From NCBI GenBank assembly GCA_034436035.1, contig DAOTVW010000227.1, forward strand, positions 1 to 7,825: 7,825 bases of DNA, read 5' to 3'. The position numbers and the translations under genes are program-made. Below, piece after piece: positions 5,130-7,825 of this stretch (position 1 is its first letter; each line of letters starts with the position of its first letter). Source of the DNA: UBA4823 sp034436035 (GTDB lineage: Bacteria; Chloroflexota; Anaerolineae; Anaerolineales; UBA4823). The notes beneath the pieces are model-generated. The model did no database searches. It had not been told where the DNA came from and saw only the letters and a list, made by a program, of their open reading frames with translations.

Positions 5130-5782
5130 TAATTAGAATCCTCCAATTCCAGAGGTAATTCGGCTTGAAATGGTGATAACCGCAGTGCTTGGCGGATGCG
5201 TTCTACCACCCAATTTAAATCGCTTTCGTTACGAATATAATCTAGATGATCGCTATCTATCACTAATGTTGGTGGCAGCGAGCCTTTACGCCCCGAACCA
5301 AAACGATTCTCGTAAGCAAGCATAAGCTGTTCGATATATGCTCTTTCCATGTTCCTTTCGTATGGACGATCGCGTAAAGCAATCCGCTGCATTAATATAT
5401 CTAAACTGGCTCGCAGATAGATAATTAATTCCGGTTGATGGATTTTTTCTGCCAATGCTTCGTGTACCCGATAATACATATCTAATTCGTCGCCTTTGAG
5501 GTTTATTCCCGCAAACAACGCATCCTTTTCAAAAGTATAATCGGCAATCAACGCATGTCCATTCTTTAGTAACTCAGGTACCGCTCGTTGTTGATGATAA
5601 CGGCTGAGCAAAAAGAAAAGCTGCGTTTGAAAGGCATAGCGCTGCCGATCAGCATAGAATTCTCCCAAAAACGGGTTTTCTTCAAAAACTTCCAACAATA
5701 CATTAGCCTGGAACAGCGGCTGCAATAGCCGTGCCAATGTCGTTTTTCCTACACCAATTACACCCTCAATCGCAATGTACAT
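5129..5782 (-). CDS. Deoxynucleoside kinase (deoxyadenosine/deoxyguanosine type)
   Basis: This 217-aa cytosolic kinase should phosphorylate deoxynucleosides to 5'-monophosphates in nucleotide salvage, using ATP or another NTP. It has the family's motifs in order: the P-loop GVIGVGKTTL (7-16), the substrate-site EEN (34-36), Gln52 in FQTQLFFLLSRY, the DYTFEKDALFA segment (81-91, where most relatives have DRS or a similar DY motif), and the arginine-rich lid RDRPYERNM (137-145). Length and motifs fit the bacterial dAdo/dGuo kinase branch; the exact base preference is not certain. No clear Shine-Dalgarno precedes the ATG at 5782, and an upstream ATGATG pair is closed by a stop. The nucleotidyltransferase gene follows with a one-base overlap. 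Confidence 0.9.
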   Translation of the reverse strand: MYIAIEGVIGVGKTTLARLLQPLFQANVLLEVFEENPFLGEFYADRQRYAFQTQLFFLLSRYHQQRAVPELLKNGHALIADYTFEKDALFAGINLKGDELDMYYRVHEALAEKIHQPELIIYLRASLDILMQRIALRDRPYERNMERAYIEQLMLAYENRFGSGRKGSLPPTLVIDSDHLDYIRNESDLNWVVERIRQALRLSPFQAELPLELEDSN

Positions 5783-5864
5783 TTTATTCTGCCATCATTT
5801 TACTATGAACTCGCTTAAGCATACCAGCCTTTATCGAAGTGGAAAAGAGGATTTTCAAAAGATA

Positions 5865-5873
5865 ATTATAGCA
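5865..5873 (-). promoter_or_regulatory. Extended -10 promoter for the kinase-nucleotidyltransferase pair
   Basis: On the minus strand TGC-TATAAT (5873-5865) is a perfect extended -10 element, but no good -35 box lies 16-18 bp upstream. Transcription would start near 5858, leaving a leader of about 75 nt before the kinase ATG. The composition is AT-rich throughout, so chance occurrence is possible. Confidence 0.4.
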
Positions 5874-6077
5874 CTTTTGTTCTATTTTTATTTCCAGAGA
5901 AAGTTACAAGATTTAGGAGTTATGACCTAAGGGATGCGCCCTTTCCTGTGCTCGGCTAAATCAATAAACTGAGTTGGGGGGTAGGGAAGAAAATAACCAA
6001 TTTATAATGAAAACAGGGTGACTACTCATCTTTTATTGCAAGAATCCTATTAATAGTAAATATCATAGCATACATGT

Positions 6078-6235
6078 GAACCCATCTCCCGACCGATGCC
6101 TGTCATGGCGAACGAAGTGAAGCCACCTCCCGGCCGATGCCTGTCATGGCGAACGAAGTGAAGCCATCTCCCGGCCGGATTGGAGATTGCTTCAGTCGTA
6201 AAGAGCGCTCCTTCGCAATGACGCCTGGCGGGCAT
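6078..6235. repeat. 158-bp composite interspersed repeat, copy A
   Basis: Two 41-bp direct units (6082-6122 and 6123-6163), each containing CCTGTCATGGCGAACGAAG, are followed by a partial third unit and then a module in the opposite orientation. The reverse complement of that module contains GTCATTGCGAAGGAGCGC and GAAGCAATCTCC. The outer parts can therefore pair into a long imperfect hairpin. The GTCATTGCGAxxGAAGCAATCTC type of element is a familiar dispersed intergenic repeat in many bacterial genomes. It is non-coding and probably moved by a transposase supplied elsewhere, or is otherwise amplified (inference). Confidence 0.8.
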
Positions 6236-6267
6236 TTTTACAAAATGCTGTTCGAGTTATGTCATGA

Positions 6268-6280
6268 GTTGTAATACAAC
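6268..6280. repeat. 13-bp palindrome abutting repeat copy B
   Basis: GTTGTA-A-TACAAC is a perfect inverted repeat that ends at the first base before repeat copy B. Copy A has no equivalent on its left side (GCATACATGT instead), so this is probably local sequence rather than part of the element. Confidence 0.4.
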
Positions 6281-6438
6281 GAACCCATCTCCCGACCGAT
6301 GCCTGTCATGGCGAACGAAGTGAAGCCATCTCCCGGCCGATACCTGTCATGGCGAACGAAGTGAAGCCATCTCCCTGCCGGATTAAAGATTGATTCAGTC
6401 GCAAAGAACGCTCCTTCGCAATGGCGCCTAACGGGCAT
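6281..6438. repeat. 158-bp composite interspersed repeat, copy B
   Basis: This is a second copy, in the same orientation and exactly the same length as copy A, offset by 203 bp. My hand alignment gives 11 substitutions and no gaps (about 93% identity). Most changes fall in the right-hand inverted module; the 41-bp units are nearly unchanged. The 45-bp spacer between the copies is not repeated elsewhere in the window. Confidence 0.8.
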
Positions 6439-6448
6439 GGAATAAGAA

Positions 6449-6482
6449 TGCTTCCGGTGCAAAGAAAACTCTTTTCCAATGA
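6449..6482. repeat. Decayed third copy of the right-hand repeat module
   Basis: The stretch TGCTTCCGGTGCAAAGAAAA followed by CTCTTTTCCAATGA aligns without gaps to the right module of copies A and B (TGCTTCAGTCGTAAAGAGCG and CTCCTTCGCAATGA), with scattered substitutions. It begins 11 bp after copy B and lacks the 41-bp units, so it looks like an older, eroded solo module. Confidence 0.5.
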
Positions 6483-6541
6483 TAGCTATGCTGAGTAATT
6501 ACGAATTATTTTCTAATTAGTATCAGAAGTCCCTTCCCCTA

Positions 6542-7825
6542 TCACGCAACCACCAGGGCTGCCTCGAGCGCCTGGCGCAGTGAGCGGGCTTCGATCACTT
6601 CCATTCCTTTTGGGTAAGCTTCTCCGCCGCCAACACGATGGGGCACAACCGCACTGGTAAACCCTAAAGCATTTGCCTCTCGCAAACGGGCCTGTAGCTG
6701 ATTGACCATGCGCAGCTCCCCAGATAAGCCCACTTCCCCAATCAAAACCAAATCAGCCCGAATGGGATGGTTGCGAAAGGAAGAAGCAATTGCTGCGGCT
6801 ATTGCCAAATCTGCCGCCGGTTCATCGATCATTAATCCACCCACCACATTGACAAAAATATCTTGTTCACCAAGGTGCAATCCCAAACGGCGGGTCAACA
6901 CAGCAGTTATTAAAAGCAAGCGGTTATAATCCACGCCATTGGCGGTACGGCGCGGGTTTCCGAAGGGGGTGGGGCTGGTCAGCCCTTGAATTTCCACCAA
7001 TAAAGGCCGGGTGCCCTCCATCATCACCGCAATAGCCGAACCAGGTGCGTTTACCATCCGCTCGGCGAGAAACGCTGCAGAAGGATTAGGCACCTCTACC
7101 ATGCCGCGTTCCGCCATTTCAAACACGCCCACTTCTGAGGTCGCACCAAAACGATTCTTGACGGAACGCAGCAAGCGGTAAGACTGAAAACGATCCCCTT
7201 CGAGATAAAGCACCGTATCCACAATATGTTCTAAAACACGTGGACCGGCAATCACACCATCCTTAGTGACATGTCCGATTAAGAAGACCGCCACACCGCT
7301 AGATTTTGCCAGCTCCCGCAGCCTGGAAGCTGTTTCCCGAACCTGGGATACCGATCCAGCCGAGGATTCTAATTCGGGTAAATAAGTGGTTTGGATCGAG
7401 TCCACAATGAGTAACTGCGGTTTAATGGCACTGACATGGTCAAGAATAACCGGTAGACTCGTTTCTGTGACCAGATATAAATCTGCCGGGATGGGATTGC
7501 CCGCCTCGCCTTTTTGACCATGACTCAATAAACGCCTGGCGCGCATGCGAATCTGGCGCTCCGATTCCTCACCAGAGACATATAAAACGACATGCTGATG
7601 TGCCATTTCTAGAGCGACTTGCAGGAGCAAGGTACTTTTCCCAATTCCGGGATCACCGCCAATTAATGTGACTGATCCGGGAACCAACCCACCACCCAAC
7701 ACCCGGGCAAATTCACCCATGCGCATTGGAAGCCGTTCTTCGCTTTCCCCTTCCATATCCCTTAAGCGTTGAGGGATTGACCGCGCTGAAGACAACGAAT
7801 GGAAACGTTTGCTTTCAGCAACGGG
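6542..7825 (-). CDS. radA: RadA (Sms) DNA repair and recombination ATPase, N-terminally incomplete
   Basis: In total 427 residues are visible, and the frame stays open to the window edge. The missing part is the N-terminal CxxC...CxxC zinc finger, expected just outside. RadA is a RecA/DnaB-like ATPase that drives branch migration and D-loop extension in recombinational repair. Counting from the first visible residue, Walker A is GGDPGIGKST (56-65), followed by YVSGEES (82-88) and Walker B LLIVDSIQT (138-146). The RadA-specific KNRFG motif lies at 223-227. The C-terminal Lon-protease-like domain runs from about 260 (PLLVEIQGL, RRTANGVDYNRLLLITAVL, GEVGLSGELR). A TTG codon at 7795 could be mistaken for a start, but the family alignment continues upstream of it. 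Downstream is the repeat-rich gap; neighbours upstream are not visible. Confidence 0.95.
   Translation of the reverse strand, partial: PVAESKRFHSLSSARSIPQRLRDMEGESEERLPMRMGEFARVLGGGLVPGSVTLIGGDPGIGKSTLLLQVALEMAHQHVVLYVSGEESERQIRMRARRLLSHGQKGEAGNPIPADLYLVTETSLPVILDHVSAIKPQLLIVDSIQTTYLPELESSAGSVSQVRETASRLRELAKSSGVAVFLIGHVTKDGVIAGPRVLEHIVDTVLYLEGDRFQSYRLLRSVKNRFGATSEVGVFEMAERGMVEVPNPSAAFLAERMVNAPGSAIAVMMEGTRPLLVEIQGLTSPTPFGNPRRTANGVDYNRLLLITAVLTRRLGLHLGEQDIFVNVVGGLMIDEPAADLAIAAAIASSFRNHPIRADLVLIGEVGLSGELRMVNQLQARLREANALGFTSAVVPHRVGGGEAYPKGMEVIEARSLRQALEAALVVA

Larger units (their letters stand above)
5783..6541. other. Non-coding, repeat-rich region between radA and the kinase gene
   Basis: Nothing here looks like a real protein gene. 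The right part (6078-6482) is occupied by two composite repeats and a decayed third module. The left part has the putative kinase promoter and two small adjacent inverted repeats: TTAGG/CCTAA at 5913-5930 and AAGGG/CCCTT at 5929-5943. Open frames of 61-66 codons on the minus strand (6050-6235 and 6262-6462) lie in the repeats and encode near-identical repeat-derived peptides. No clear terminator follows radA. Confidence 0.75.

Noticed and set aside
6082..6163. Two 41-bp direct units resembling a minimal CRISPR array.
   Set aside because: The units are contiguous with no unique spacers and belong to a dispersed repeat; no cas genes are nearby.
6050..6462. Two open frames of 61 and 66 codons on the minus strand with similar products.
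   Set aside because: They coincide with the composite repeats and owe their likeness to the DNA repeat; they have no ribosome sites or protein-family character.
7793..7795. A TTG codon could be taken as the radA start.
   Set aside because: The frame stays open to the window edge and RadA needs an N-terminal zinc finger further upstream, so this is an internal leucine codon.

Overview
The window looks like a chromosomal segment of a free-living bacterium. The mix of genes (ArsR/ArsD arsenic operon start, YtrA-type GntR operon, deoxynucleoside kinase, RadA), the moderate GC content and the interspersed repeat families would suit a Chloroflexota (Anaerolineae-like) genome. That placement is tentative, because no rRNA or other marker gene is present. 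Every gene boundary below was read by hand from the sequence.

Layout. (1) 1-576, minus strand: the start of an arsenic-resistance operon, with arsR followed by arsD, which runs off the left edge. A consensus promoter and a 16-bp inverted repeat sit directly on the arsR start codon, implying a leaderless, autorepressed mRNA. (2) 577-1100: a non-coding divergent region with two GGTTTCGACAAGCTCAACC-type interspersed repeats and a hairpin-like palindrome. It ends in a near-perfect sigma-70 promoter and four 8-bp tandem repeats. (3) 1101-4043, plus strand: a tight four-gene operon of a YtrA-like GntR repressor, a slipin/SPFH membrane protein, an SdpI-like DUF1648 membrane protein and a CPBP (Abi) intramembrane protease homologue. 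Three of the four products are membrane proteins and two belong to families known in bacteriocin immunity, so this is a candidate envelope-stress or peptide-toxin immunity cassette. (4) 4044-4127: a short gap between convergent genes with two almost perfect parS sites 62 bp apart, the binding site of the chromosome-partitioning protein ParB. This suggests the window lies in the origin-proximal part of the chromosome. (5) 4128-5782, minus strand: a deoxyadenosine/deoxyguanosine-type kinase whose stop codon overlaps the start codon (TAATG) of a poorly known nucleotidyltransferase-fold protein. (6) 5783-6541: a non-coding region with two 158-bp composite repeats, each made of two 41-bp direct units plus an inverted module, and a decayed third module. 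(7) 6542-7825, minus strand: radA (DNA repair and recombination), cut off at its N-terminus by the window edge.

The most notable points are the paired parS sites, the slipin-SdpI-CPBP operon under a GntR repressor with an 8-bp tandem operator-like array, the arsR operator lying on the start codon, and the coupled kinase-nucleotidyltransferase pair.
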